This document shows, piece after piece, positions 36,506 through 45,923 of a stretch of DNA of 64,000 nt (positions are counted from its first letter, which is position 1; each line of letters opens with the position of its first letter). Made by a program: the position numbers and the translations under genes. The notes under the pieces are model-generated. The model was given only the letters and a program-made list of their open reading frames with translations. It did no database searches and was not told the DNA's origin. The DNA lies in contig CAVTHT010000004.1 of assembly GCA_963734575.1 (NCBI GenBank), positions 62,001-126,000 on the forward strand. The letters are read 5' to 3'. This stretch comes from CAIWHR01 sp963734575 (GTDB lineage: Bacteria > Pseudomonadota > Gammaproteobacteria > Burkholderiales > Casimicrobiaceae).

Positions 36506-38041
36506 ATGAACCGACCCGCCGGATCCCGCCGTCCCTTCCGGATCCTGCTGCCCTACGTGGCACTCTGGACGGCGCTCGCTGCGCTGCTGGCGGCGTTTGC
36601 CGCCTACGAGATCTCCAGGAGCCGCGACCACGCCCTCGAGACCGCCCGCGCGGAACTCGAGAGCCTCGCGCGCCTGTCGAGCGGCCACGTACGCCAGACC
36701 CTGCGCACCGGCGAGCGTGTGCTCGGTGCGCTCGCGCGGGCCCACGAACGGCGGCAGGGGGAGGCATCGCTCCGGGATCTGCTGCCGACGATGCGCGACG
36801 ACGCCGACGAGCGCATCTCGCTCTTCGACCGCGATGGCAAGTTCGTCGCGAGCAGCGGACCAGCCAATGGTCCGCAGCCGGGCTTCAGCATCGCCGACCG
36901 GCCGTATTTCATCGCCGCCCGCGAGGCACCGGGCCATGCGACGCGCATCGCCGATCGCGTCATCGGCCGGGTCAGCGGACGCGTGATCATCCCTGTGGTG
37001 CGTTCGCTGCGCGCTGCCGACGGCAGCTTCGATGGCATGCTGATGTCGGCGGTCGATCCGAGCCGACTCGTGGCGACGTATGGCAGCATGCGCTTCGGTG
37101 GCAATGCCACGGTCGAGCTCGTGCGCCACGACGGCGTCGTCTATGCGCGCAATGGCGCGACCGCATGGAGTACCGCCAGGCCCGCGGGAACGGCCGGCGA
37201 AATCGCGCACGCATGGGTGCCGGCCATGCTCCTGCGCGGCGACGGACAGCGGATGTTCCGCCGCATGAGCATCGACGGCACGCCGATGCTCGTGGCCATC
37301 GACCCCATTCCCGGCACGCCGCTCCTTGCGATCGCGTCGCTCGCCGAAAGCGATGCCCTGGAGGGCCATGCGCGTTACGCAGGCAATCTGCTCGGGCTCG
37401 CCCTCATCGCGCTCGCCGCGCTGACCGTGCCGTTCCTCCTCGTGAGCCGGCGGGCGTTGCACGACCTGCGCCACCGGCGCGACCTCGAGCGGCGCTACGT
37501 GCAGGAGCACCGCCGCGCGCGCAGCGATCCCCTCACCGGGGTGGCCAATCGCGTCGCCTTCGACGCCCAGCTCGAGCGCTGCAACCGCGTGCTGGGTGAG
37601 GAGGGGCTCCCCTTCGTGCTGGCGTTCATCGACATCGACCGCTTCAAGGCGCTGAACGACTCGCGCGGTCACGTCGCCGGCGACAACGCGCTGCGGCGCG
37701 TCGCGCGCACGCTCTCGTCCTCGGTGCGCTCGACCGATCTCGTGGCCCGCCTCGGCGGGGACGAATTCGCCGTGCTCATGCCCGGCGCCACTGCGCAGGG
37801 CGCGCCGCGCGTGTGCGGCAAGCTCCACGCGGCGCTGCTCGCGGCCGCCGCCAGCGCGGATCTCGGCATCGGCTTCAGCATCGGCGTGGTGGCCTTCGAG
37901 CAGGCGCCCGCGGAGGCACGCGTCATCACCGCGCTCGCCGATCGTCTCATGTACGACGTAAAATCCGCGGGCGGCGAGGGCGTGCGCTATGGCGTCTACC
38001 GCAGCGACGGGTTGCACCTGGAAGAAGAGCTCAACGCCTGA
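36506..38041 (+). CDS. Membrane diguanylate cyclase with periplasmic Cache-like sensor
   Basis: This 511-residue protein has an N-terminal membrane helix (ILLPYVALWTALAALLAAFA), a periplasmic sensor of about 250 residues with dCache-like features (DADERISLFDRDGKFVASSG, SIADRPYFIAAREA, IPVVRSLRAADGSFDGML), a second helix (LLGLALIALAALTVPFLLVS) and a GGDEF domain (DPLTGVANRVAFDAQLERCN, catalytic RLGGDEFAVLMPG). An RxxD inhibitory site (RSTD) lies five residues before GGDEF, so product inhibition by c-di-GMP is expected. I prefer the ATG at 36506, with GAGGCAGG ahead. An in-frame ATG at 36476 is possible. The ligand is unknown. Confidence 0.88.
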   Translation: MNRPAGSRRPFRILLPYVALWTALAALLAAFAAYEISRSRDHALETARAELESLARLSSGHVRQTLRTGERVLGALARAHERRQGEASLRDLLPTMRDDADERISLFDRDGKFVASSGPANGPQPGFSIADRPYFIAAREAPGHATRIADRVIGRVSGRVIIPVVRSLRAADGSFDGMLMSAVDPSRLVATYGSMRFGGNATVELVRHDGVVYARNGATAWSTARPAGTAGEIAHAWVPAMLLRGDGQRMFRRMSIDGTPMLVAIDPIPGTPLLAIASLAESDALEGHARYAGNLLGLALIALAALTVPFLLVSRRALHDLRHRRDLERRYVQEHRRARSDPLTGVANRVAFDAQLERCNRVLGEEGLPFVLAFIDIDRFKALNDSRGHVAGDNALRRVARTLSSSVRSTDLVARLGGDEFAVLMPGATAQGAPRVCGKLHAALLAAAASADLGIGFSIGVVAFEQAPAEARVITALADRLMYDVKSAGGEGVRYGVYRSDGLHLEEELNA

Positions 38042-38053
38042 AGAAGGAAGTCG

Positions 38054-38482
38054 ATGCTGCGCGCCGACGTCACGCTGGAATCGCTGAACGCGCGCCGCAC
38101 CGGCTGCCTGCCGGATCTGTTCGGGTTTCACGTGATGGCGCTCGAGGATGGGCTGCTGGTCGCCGAGATGGCGATCCGCCCGGAGTTCCTCGCGCCCAAC
38201 GGCTTCCTGCATGCGGCGTCGGTCGTGGCGCTCGCCGACACCGCCTGCGGCTTCGGCTGCATCGCGCACCTGCCGCAGGGCGCCGAGAGCTTCACCACGC
38301 TCGAGCTCAAGAGCAACTTCCTCGGCACCGCGCGGGACGGCGTGCTCGCGTGCGTCGCGCGTCCCGCCCATCTCGGCAACAGCACGCAGGTGTGGGATGC
38401 CACCGTCAAGCGCCAGTCCGACGGCCGCGAGATCGCGCTATTCCGCTGCACGCAGATGATCCTCTGGCCGCGGCGGACCTAG
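38054..38482 (+). CDS. PaaI-type hotdog-fold thioesterase
   Basis: This 142-residue hotdog-fold protein has a PaaI/YbgC-like core: GFHVMALEDGLLVAEMAIRP, FLAPNGFLHAASVVALADTA (with the family's N-G-x-x-H-x-x-x-x-x-x-L-A-D-T-A pattern) and FTTLELKSNFLGTARDGVLA. These proteins hydrolyse acyl- or aryl-CoA thioesters. It begins 12 bases after the diguanylate cyclase stop and precedes a VOC protein. The substrate cannot be read from sequence. A role in relieving CoA trapping during aromatic degradation is possible but not shown. Confidence 0.82.
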   Translation: MLRADVTLESLNARRTGCLPDLFGFHVMALEDGLLVAEMAIRPEFLAPNGFLHAASVVALADTACGFGCIAHLPQGAESFTTLELKSNFLGTARDGVLACVARPAHLGNSTQVWDATVKRQSDGREIALFRCTQMILWPRRT

Positions 38483-38493
38483 CGTGAGCGCGG

Positions 38494-38907
38494 ATGCTCA
38501 CCGTCACGCGCATCGATCATCTCGTGCTGACGTGCCGTGACGTCGCGGCGACGATCCGCTTCTACACCGAGGTGCTGGGCATGACCGAGGTGACGTTCGG
38601 CCAGGATCGCAAGGCCGTCGCGTTCGGGCGCCAGAAGCTCAACCTCCACCCGGTGGGGCAGGCCGCCGATGCGGCGACCGGCAACGTCGCGGCCATCGCG
38701 GCGCGGCCGACACCCGGCTCCGTGGATCTCTGCCTCATCGTCGGCGAGCGCATCGACGCGGTGGTGGCGCATCTCGCCGCGTGCGGCGTGCCGGTGGAGG
38801 AGGGGCCTGTCGTGCGCACCGGTGCGCAGGGACCCATCCACTCGGTGTACGTGCGCGATCCGGACGGCAACCTGATCGAGCTCGCGCGCTACGTCGACGG
38901 CGATTGA
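38494..38907 (+). CDS. VOC-superfamily (glyoxalase/dioxygenase-like) protein
   Basis: This 137-residue single VOC domain begins VTRIDHLVLTCRDVAATIRF and ends VYVRDPDGNLIELARYVD. His near the N terminus and Glu at the C-terminal IEL are the usual metal ligands. Family members include glyoxalase I, fosfomycin-resistance proteins and ring-cleavage dioxygenases, and the short form here is closest in layout to uncharacterised glyoxalase-like proteins. It starts 11 bases after the thioesterase stop, so the two are probably co-transcribed. No firm function is proposed. Confidence 0.8.
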   Translation: MLTVTRIDHLVLTCRDVAATIRFYTEVLGMTEVTFGQDRKAVAFGRQKLNLHPVGQAADAATGNVAAIAARPTPGSVDLCLIVGERIDAVVAHLAACGVPVEEGPVVRTGAQGPIHSVYVRDPDGNLIELARYVDGD

Positions 38908-38960
38908 CGTCGCCGCGGCGGTGTCCACGCAGGACCACGAGCAACGCCGCGCATGTCCCC

Positions 38961-38989
38961 TTGACGTGGCGGGTGCGGAGTCCTAGGCT
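38961..38989 (+). promoter_or_regulatory. Candidate promoter of the aldehyde oxidoreductase operon
   Basis: TTGACG (38961-38966) and TAGGCT (38984-38989) with a 17-base spacer lie 129 bases ahead of the first gene. The -35 matches consensus at five of six positions, the -10 only at three, which would suit an activated or weak promoter. Confidence 0.4.
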
Positions 38990-39117
38990 CGATTCCCCGC
39001 GGTCGCGCATTTCCCGACAAGAGCCGAAGGCCCGCGACGCCCGGCCGCGCATGCCTCGCACGCACGCCAAGCACCGTGCGTGTCCTGCGCATCCATCCCG
39101 TCCAGCGAGGAGGAGCC

Positions 39118-39591
39118 GTGCAGAAAGCCCTTCACATCAGTCCCGACAAGTGCACCGGTTGCCTGCAGTGCGAGCTTGCCTGTAGCTACGAGCAGTACGG
39201 CACGTTCAATCCAGCGCAGTCGCGCATCAAGGTGTTCGATTTCCATTACACCGGCCGCAAGGTGCCCTACACGTGCACCCAGTGCGCCGAGGCGTGGTGC
39301 ATGCACGCGTGCCCGGTGGACGCGATCCGCGTCGATGCCGGCACCGGTGCCAAGATCGTGCTCGAGGACATCTGCGTCGGCTGCAAGGTGTGCACGATCG
39401 CGTGTCCCTTCGGCACGATCAATTACGTGCAGGCGACGGGCAAGGTGCAGAAATGCGACCTTTGCGGCGGCGACCCCGCGTGCGCGGCGGCGTGCCCGAC
39501 CGGCGCCATCACCTACATCGACGCGGACTGGACCGGACTCGGCCGCATGCAGCAGTGGGCGGACAAGCTCGGCAACCAGCCCCACGCATAG
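39118..39591 (+). CDS. aorA: Aldehyde oxidoreductase iron-sulfur subunit (AorA-like)
   Basis: This 157-residue ferredoxin-like protein has four clusters of cysteines, CTGCLQCELAC, CTQCAEAWCMHACP, CVGCKVCTIACP and CDLCGGDPACAAACP, enough for four [4Fe-4S] clusters as in polyferredoxin subunits of the DmsB/HycB type. The GTG at 39118 has an excellent AGGAGG ribosome-binding site (GCGAGGAGGAGCC), which I prefer over an ATG at 39076. It lies ten bases before the tungsten subunit gene. In Aromatoleum aromaticum the aldehyde oxidoreductase is a multi-subunit enzyme whose AorA chain forms an electron-conducting Fe-S string. The same arrangement is seen here. Confidence 0.87.
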   Translation: MQKALHISPDKCTGCLQCELACSYEQYGTFNPAQSRIKVFDFHYTGRKVPYTCTQCAEAWCMHACPVDAIRVDAGTGAKIVLEDICVGCKVCTIACPFGTINYVQATGKVQKCDLCGGDPACAAACPTGAITYIDADWTGLGRMQQWADKLGNQPHA

Positions 39592-39600
39592 GAGAAAGCC

Positions 39601-41448
39601 ATGTCCTGGACCGGAAAGATCCTGCGCGTCGACCTCACCCGCGGCACGTGCACGTCGGAGCCGCTCAACATGCAGTGGGCCCGCGAGTACATCGGCCAGC
39701 GCGGTCTCGCGACGAAATACTTTTCCTCCGAGGTGGACGCCAAGGTCGATCCGCTCTCGTCGGAGAACAAGATCATCTGGGCGACGGGCCCGCTCACCGG
39801 CACCCCGGTGTCCACCGGCGGGCGGTACTCGGTGATCACCAAGGGTGCGCTGACCGGCGCGATCGCCTGCTCCAACTCGGGCGGCTACTGGGGCGCGGAG
39901 CTCAAGATGGCCGGCTGGGACATGATCATCATCGAGGGCCGCGCGCCGGCGCCGGTGTACCTCTACATCGAGAACGACAAGGCGCAGCTCCTCGATGCCG
40001 GCTGGCTGTGGGGCAAGTCGGTGTGGGACACCGAGCCCGCGATCAAGACCAAGCACCAGGATCCGCAGATCCGCGTGAGCTCGATCGGCCGCGCCGGCGA
40101 GACGGGCTGCCTGTATGCGGCGGTCGTCAACGATCTCCACCGTGCCGCCGGACGTTCCGGCGTCGGGACGGTGATGGGCAGCAAGAACCTGAAGGCGATC
40201 GCGGTGCGCGGCACGAAGGGCGTGGGCAACATCCGCGATCCGCGTGCCTTCATGAGCGCGGTGGCCGCGGCGAAGAAGGTGCTGGCCGACAACGCGGTGA
40301 CCGGCCAGGGCCTCCCGAAATTCGGGACCCAGGTGCTGATGAACGTCATCAACGAGATCGGCGCCTTGCCTACGCACAACCATCGTGACGTGCAGTTCGA
40401 CGGCGCCAAGGACATCTCCGCGGAGGCCATGCACGCGCCGCGCAAGACCGACGGCAAGCCGAACCTCGTCACCAACCAGGCGTGCTTCGGCTGCACGATC
40501 GCCTGCGGTCGCGTGTCGAAGATCGACGAGACGCACTACACGGTACAGAACCGGCCCGAATACTGGGGCGCCTCGGGCGGTCTCGAGTACGAAGCAGCAT
40601 GGGCGCTCGGCGCCGCGAATGGCGTCAACGACCTCGAGGCGCTGACGTTCGCCAATTTCATCTGCAACCAGGATGGCTTCGATCCGATCTCCTTCGGCGC
40701 GACGGTGGGCGCCGTCATGGAGCTCTACGAGATGGGGGTGCTGAAAAAGGAGCAGCTCGGCATCGAGGCGCCGTTCGGATCGGCGCGCGCGCTCACGTAT
40801 TTCGCCGAGATCACGGGCAAGGGCGAAGGCTTCGGCAAGGAGATCGCACAGGGGTCGCGCCGCCTGACCGCGAAGTACGGTCATCCGGATCTCTCGATGA
40901 GCGTGAAGGGGCAGGAATTCCCCGCTTACGACTCGCGGGGGATCCAGGGAATGGGTCTCGCGTATGCAACGTCGAATCGCGGCGCGTGTCACCTGCGCGG
41001 CTACACCGTCGCCTCCGAGGTGCTGGGCATTCCGATGAAGACGGATCCGCTCGTCACCGACGGCAAGGCGGGACTCGTGAAGGCCTTCCAGGATGCGACG
41101 GCCGTGTTCGATTCCGCCGGCGTGTGCCTCTTCACGAGTTTCGCGTGGACGCTCGCCGACGTGCAGCCGCAGCTCGCCGCGGCATGCTCCGAGGAGTTCA
41201 CGATGGAAGAGCTCTCGCTCATCGGCGAGCGCATCTGGAACATGGAGCGCGACTTCAACAACCGCGCCGGCTTCACCCGCCTCGACGACAACCTGCCGAA
41301 GCGGCTCGTCTCCGAGCCCGCGAAGACCGGCCCGGCCAAGGGGCTCGTGAATGGTCTCGACAGGATGCTGCCCGAGTACTACGCGTTGCGCGGCTGGGAC
41401 GGCGAAGGGCGGCTCACGCCCGATACCCGCGCCCGCCTCGGGCTGTAG
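39601..41448 (+). CDS. aorB: Tungsten-dependent aldehyde:ferredoxin oxidoreductase catalytic subunit (AorB-like)
   Basis: This 615-residue protein of the AOR family oxidises aldehydes to acids at a tungsten bis-pyranopterin. It starts MSWTGKILRVDLTRG and has the conserved domain-1 stretch GRYSVITKGALTGAIACSNS and GGYWGAELKMAGWD. The [4Fe-4S] ligands are CFGCTIAC at about residues 294-301 plus the Cys of DSAGVCLFTSFA near 508. RAGRSGVGTVMGSKNLKAIA-type pterin-binding segments are clear (seen as AAGRSGVGTVMGSKNLKAIA). A GGAG ribosome-binding site precedes it. With AorA, a flavoprotein and a MoaD-like protein in the same operon, the closest characterised model is the NAD-coupled AOR of A. aromaticum. 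The metal is inferred as tungsten from family, not seen. Confidence 0.9.
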   Translation: MSWTGKILRVDLTRGTCTSEPLNMQWAREYIGQRGLATKYFSSEVDAKVDPLSSENKIIWATGPLTGTPVSTGGRYSVITKGALTGAIACSNSGGYWGAELKMAGWDMIIIEGRAPAPVYLYIENDKAQLLDAGWLWGKSVWDTEPAIKTKHQDPQIRVSSIGRAGETGCLYAAVVNDLHRAAGRSGVGTVMGSKNLKAIAVRGTKGVGNIRDPRAFMSAVAAAKKVLADNAVTGQGLPKFGTQVLMNVINEIGALPTHNHRDVQFDGAKDISAEAMHAPRKTDGKPNLVTNQACFGCTIACGRVSKIDETHYTVQNRPEYWGASGGLEYEAAWALGAANGVNDLEALTFANFICNQDGFDPISFGATVGAVMELYEMGVLKKEQLGIEAPFGSARALTYFAEITGKGEGFGKEIAQGSRRLTAKYGHPDLSMSVKGQEFPAYDSRGIQGMGLAYATSNRGACHLRGYTVASEVLGIPMKTDPLVTDGKAGLVKAFQDATAVFDSAGVCLFTSFAWTLADVQPQLAAACSEEFTMEELSLIGERIWNMERDFNNRAGFTRLDDNLPKRLVSEPAKTGPAKGLVNGLDRMLPEYYALRGWDGEGRLTPDTRARLGL

Positions 41449-41508
41449 GCGGTTGCAGGAGGGCGGGCGTCGGCACCACGACGCCCGCCGCTATCGCGAA
41501 AGGATCCC

Positions 41509-42772
41509 ATGCGCCATGTGATTCTCGGCAATGGTCCCGCCGGCGTGATCGCCGCCGAGACGATCCGCAGGAACGCACCGTCGGACGAGATCACCATCGT
41601 CGGCGACGAGCCCGGGCCGCCGTATTCGCGCATGGCGATCCCGTATCTCCTCATGGGACGGATCGGCGAGGCCGGCATGCAGCTGCGCAAGGAGCCGGAC
41701 CATTTCATGCGGCTCGGTCTGGCGCTGCGACCCGGGAAAGCCACGGCGGTCGATACCGTGCGCCAGAACGTGCAGCTCGACGACGGCGCCTTCCTGCCGT
41801 ACGACCGACTGCTGATCGCGACGGGAGCGTCGCCGATCCGGCCGTCGATCCCGGGCATCGATCTGCCCTGCGTGCATCACTGCTGGACGCTCGCCGACGC
41901 GCGCCGGATCATGGCCCTCGCGCAGCCGGGTGCACGCGTGCTGCAGATCGGCGCGGGCTTCATCGGCTGCATCATCCTGGAAGCGCTCGCGGCGCGCGGC
42001 GTGCGGCTCACCGTCGTCGAGATGGCCGATCGCATGGTGCCGCGCATGATGGGCCCGGCCGCCGGCGGCATGATCCGCGACTGGGTCGAGCGCAAGGGCA
42101 TCACGGTGCACACGTCCACGGGCGTGTCGGCCATCGAGCGCGACGCGCCGTTCGCGGTCGTGCTCTCCACGGGACAACGCGTGCCGGTCGACCTCGTGAT
42201 CTGCGCGGCCGGCGTGCGGCCCAACATCGGCTTCCTGCAGGATTCACCGATCCGTTGCCTCTTGGGCGTGCTCACCGACGAGCACATGCAGACCATCGTA
42301 CCGGGCGTGTACGCCGCGGGCGACTGCGCGGAGGCGTTCGACGTGGCCTCCGGCAGGACCATCGTCAGCGCGATCCAGCCCAACGCCGCCGATCAGGGCT
42401 ATTGCGCGGGCATGAACATGGCGGGCCGGCGTGCGGAGCTCAGCGGCGTCACCCAGATCAACGTGCTCGACACGCTCGGCCTCGTGTCGACGTCGTTCGG
42501 ACAATGGCAGGGGGTGCCGGGCGGCACGCACGCAGAACTCACCGACCCCGTCGGATTCCGGCACATCCGCCTCGAGTTCGACGGCGACGTGCTGGTCGGA
42601 TCGAATGCCATCGGGTGGAACGATCACATCGGGGTGCTGCGCGGGCCTCACGCAATCGCGCGTACCGCTCGGCGCGTGGAAGGACGAGCTGCTGCGCAAT
42701 CCGCTCCTCGTGACGGAGGCGTACCTCGGCAGCGCGCAGGCCCAGCATGCGCGCGGCGCCCGCGCCGGGTGA
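41509..42772 (+). CDS. aorC: FAD-dependent NAD(P)H oxidoreductase subunit (AorC-like), one frameshift
   Basis: This pyridine-nucleotide-disulfide-oxidoreductase-type flavoprotein has the N-terminal FAD motif ILGNGPAGVIAAETIRRNAP, YDRLLIATGASP, the NAD-binding motif VLQIGAGFIGCIILEALAAR and the second FAD motif GVYAAGDCAEAFD. An AAAGGA ribosome-binding site lies before the ATG. Near 42640 one base must be corrected so that the end reads LTQSRVPLGAWKDELLRNPL, finishing at a TGA at 42770-42772. The corrected size is about 420 residues. In the A. aromaticum enzyme the FAD subunit passes electrons from the Fe-S chain to NAD, and the operon position supports this role. Confidence 0.87.
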
Positions 42773-42785
42773 AGAGAGCTGCGCC

Positions 42786-43052
42786 GTGGAGATCACGCTC
42801 AAGCTCTTCGCCAACCTCTCCGAATACCTGCCGCACGAGCACGACGGCAGGGTCGCGGTGCACAACGAATTGCCGGTGCACGTCGCGACCGGCGCGACCG
42901 TGCAGAGCGTGATCGAGCAGTTCCGCGTGCCCGCTCCATCGGCGCACATCGTGCTCGTCAACGGCGTGTTCGTGCCGCGCAACGACCGCGGGACGAGGCG
43001 CCTGCAGCAGGGCGACGCCCTGGCGATCTGGCCACCGATCGCCGGCGGCTGA
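42786..43052 (+). CDS. aorD: MoaD-like sulfur-carrier protein of the aldehyde oxidoreductase operon
   Basis: This 88-residue beta-grasp protein ends in the Gly-Gly tail (AIWPPIAGG) that is adenylated and thiocarboxylated in MoaD/ThiS-type sulfur carriers. The N terminus (EITLKLFANLSEYLPHEH) and IVLVNGVFVPRNDRGTRRLQ-QGDALAI agree with the MoaD fold. The start is GTG at 42786 behind a GAAGAGAG stretch. A dedicated MoaD in this position suggests delivery of dithiolene sulfur for the tungsten pterin cofactor of AorB. The activating MoeB/ThiF-type partner is not in the operon. Confidence 0.85.
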   Translation: MEITLKLFANLSEYLPHEHDGRVAVHNELPVHVATGATVQSVIEQFRVPAPSAHIVLVNGVFVPRNDRGTRRLQQGDALAIWPPIAGG

Positions 43053-43073
43053 CCTTGCACGGTTTCGTGCGAG

Positions 43074-43338
43074 GTGCGGCGCGAGATGGGCTGCACGCGC
43101 CGCGAGCTCGTCGGATGGCTGCGCGACGCCGGCTATGTCGTGGATGAGGCCGCGGGGACCGTCACCGCAGAAGGCACCCGCATCGGACTGTCGATGCACG
43201 AACGACCGCCACGCGGCCTCGGCGTCCTGACGCTTGCCGGTCCTGCAGGTCACCTTCCGCTTCGACGGCGTCGAAACGGCGGTCCGCGAGGCCTTTCTCG
43301 CGCGCTTCGATCTCTACACGCGCCGCGGCGGGGGCTGA
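43074..43338 (+). CDS. Unrecognised small protein at the end of the aldehyde oxidoreductase operon, one frameshift
   Basis: I do not recognise this protein. The GTG at 43074 lies 21 bases after the MoaD-like gene. As sequenced the frame continues into an Arg-rich tail. A one-base change near 43230 instead gives LPVLQVTFRFDGVETAVREA and FLARFDLYTRRGGG with TGA at 43336-43338, a compact protein of about 88 residues. The N-terminal half (CTRRELVGWLRDAGYVVDEA) contains a single Cys and amphipathic helix, and the second half looks like a beta-strand pair with a helix. It occupies the position where related clusters carry maturation genes, so a role in cofactor insertion is conceivable. No domain supports that directly. 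Confidence 0.55.
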
Positions 43339-43486
43339 ACGCGAAGGACACCGCGGTCGCGTCGTCGCGCCCGGCGCGTCGTCGCCTCGGCCATCCGGCG
43401 GGTAGGAGGCGGCAACGGCTTGCGGCATAGTCCGGCACCCGTGCCCTGACCGCCGTCGCCGCTGATGGCGCACGCGCGCTGCACGG

Positions 43487-45915
43487 ATGCCCATGTCCGG
43501 CCTCCCTGCCGCGCTCCTCGGATTCTCCGCCGGCACGCTGGCGCTGCAAACTCAGCCCGTGCTGGCGCCGGCGTGGCCGTGGGTCGCGGCGGCTGCCGCG
43601 ACGATGCTCGTGGCGTGGATCGTGCAGCATTCGCCCGGTAGTGCGCCGCGCACGAAGCGATGCATCGTGCTCGCCCTCGCGGCGGTCGCGGCCGGTTGCC
43701 TCGGCTTCGGCGTTGCCACGCTGCGCGCCGAATGGCGTCTCGCGGATCGAGCTGCCGGAGGCGTGGCAGGACGTCGATGTCCGCATCGTCGGCGTCGTCG
43801 ACGATCTCCCGTCGGCCTCGCCGCGCGGCACGCGCTTCACGTTCTCGGTCGAGCGCGTGCTGACGGCCGGGGCCACGGTGCCGGGTCGTCTTTCGCTCGC
43901 CTGGTATGCCGCGCGACGTGACACCGGCGACGACGTGCCCGCGCTGCGCGCAGGCGAGCGCTGGCAACTCACGGTACGGTTGCGGCGTCCGCACGGCAGC
44001 GTCAATCCGCATGGCTTCGATCTCGAGGCGTGGCTGCTGCAGAACGGATTGCGGGCGACCGGCTACGTGCGTCCGGAAGGTGGAACGCGCATCGATGCAT
44101 TCGCCGGCCGCGCGAACGACTGGGTGCAGGCTGCGCGGCAGGCGGTGCGCGATCGCGCCCTGCATGCGCTGCGCGATGCACCTTACGCCGGAGTGATCGT
44201 TGCACTCGCGATCGGCGACCAGCACGCGATTCCCGAGGCGCAGTGGCTGGTGTTCAACCGCACGGGCGTGTCGCATCTCATCAGCATCTCCGGACTGCAC
44301 GTGACGGTCTTCGCCGCGCTCGCGGCAGGATGTGTGGGCGGGCTCGTGCGCCGCGTGCCCCGCGTCACGTCGTTCCTGCCTGCGCACCGTATCGCATCGC
44401 TCGCGGGCGCGCTGGCGGCGTTCGGCTACGTGCTGCTCGCGGGCGCGCAGATTCCGGCGCAGCGCACGCTGGTCATGCTCGTCGTGGCCGCCATCGGTCT
44501 GTGGCTCGCCCGTCCGGGCACCGCGCGCATCGTCTGGCTGTGGGCGCTTGCGATCGTGCTGGCGTTCGACCCATGGGCGGGACTCACGCCGGGCTTCTGG
44601 CTGTCGTTCGGCGCGGTCGGATTGCTGCTTTACACCGGCACGGCGCGCCTGCGCTCGGCGCCACGGTCCCGGCGTGACGCGCTTGCTTGCGGCGCTGCGC
44701 ACCGCGACCCGCGCGCAGTGGGTGGTGACGGTGGGACTCGTGCCGATGACGCTGGCGGTGTTCCAGCAGGTGTCGCTCGTTGCACCGGTCGCCAATGCGC
44801 TGGCGATCCCCGTGGTGACGTTCGCGGTCGTCCCGCTCGCACTCACCGCCGTCGCGCTGCCCTTCGATCTGCCGTGGCAGCTGGCGCACGCGGTGTTCGG
44901 GCTTCTGATGGTCGTGCTCGATGCGCTGGCGCAGCTTCCGGCCGCCACGTGGCAGCAGCATGCGCCGGCACCGTGGACGATCGTCGCCGCCATGCTGGGC
45001 GTGCTGTGGCTGCTCGCGCCGTCGGGCGTGCCCCTGCGAGCACTGGGCGCGCTGTGGCTGCTGCCGCTGTATTTCGTGCGTCCGCCGTCACCGGCGCATG
45101 GCGCGTTCGAGCTGACCGTGCTCGACGTGGGGCAGGGCCTTGCCGCGGTGGTGCGCACGCGCTCGCATGCACTGCTGTACGACACCGGGCCGCGCTTCAC
45201 CGACGAGGCCGATGCCGGCGGGCGGATCATCGCCCCCTACCTGCGCGCCCAAGGCATTCGCCGCCTTTCGCTGCTGATCGTCTCGCATCTCGACGCGGAT
45301 CACAGCGGCGGTGCGCGGTCTCTGCTCCACACAGTGCCGGTCGATGCCGTGCTGTCGTCGGTACGCTACGACGATCCGCTCTGGGCGGGACGCGCGAGCG
45401 ACGCGGTGCGTTGCCGCGCGGGCCAGCAATGGATCTGGGATGGCGTGCGCTTCACCATCCTGCATCCCCAGCCGGCAGCCTATGCGCAGCCGCGTATCCG
45501 CACCAACGACCTTTCATGCGTGCTGCGCGTCGAGGCGGAGGGCGGCACGGCGCTCGTCACCGGCGATATCGAGGCGCGCAGCGAAGCGATTCTCCTCGCT
45601 GCGGGCACTGCCCTGGCGAGCGACGTGCTGGTCGTCCCGCATCATGGTTCGCGCACGTCGTCCACACCGGCCTTCATCACGGCCGCGGCGCCGCGGATCG
45701 CGCTGTTCACCGCGGGCTACCACAACCGGTTCGGCCACCCGCGTGCGGATGTCGTCGAGCGTTATCGCGCGGCGGGGGCGCTGCTCGCGCGGACCGATGT
45801 CGCGGGCGCGATCCGGATCACGTTCGATGCGCCAGGTGCACCGCGTATGGCCGCCGAGCGCGACCGGCAGCGGCGCTACTGGTACGACCCGCCGGTCGAC
45901 GAGGCGCTGCCGTGA
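43487..45915 (+). CDS. comEC: DNA internalisation channel ComEC/Rec2, two frameshifts
   Basis: ComEC carries single-stranded DNA across the inner membrane during natural transformation. In order: N-terminal hydrophobic segments and a DUF4131-like soluble domain (WQDVDVRIVGVVDDLPSASP to LLQNGLRATGYVRPEG), the competence membrane domain (FNRTGVSHLISISGLHVTVF, LAGAQIPAQRTLVMLVVAAI), further helices, and a C-terminal metallo-beta-lactamase-like domain (LTVLDVGQGLAAVVRTRSHA, VSHLDADHSGGARSLL, DVLVVPHHGSRTSSTPAF). Frame changes are needed near 43745 and 44665, giving about 808 residues. ATG at 43487, or 43493, starts it. Together with the type IV pilus genes in this window it suggests a competence route, though comEA is not seen. 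Confidence 0.88.
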
Positions 45916-45923
45916 CTGTGCGG

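Noticed and set aside
33216..36767. A minus-strand open frame of almost 1,200 codons opposite alaS
   Set aside because: alaS on the plus strand is full length with all synthetase motifs. The antisense frame has no recognisable domain.
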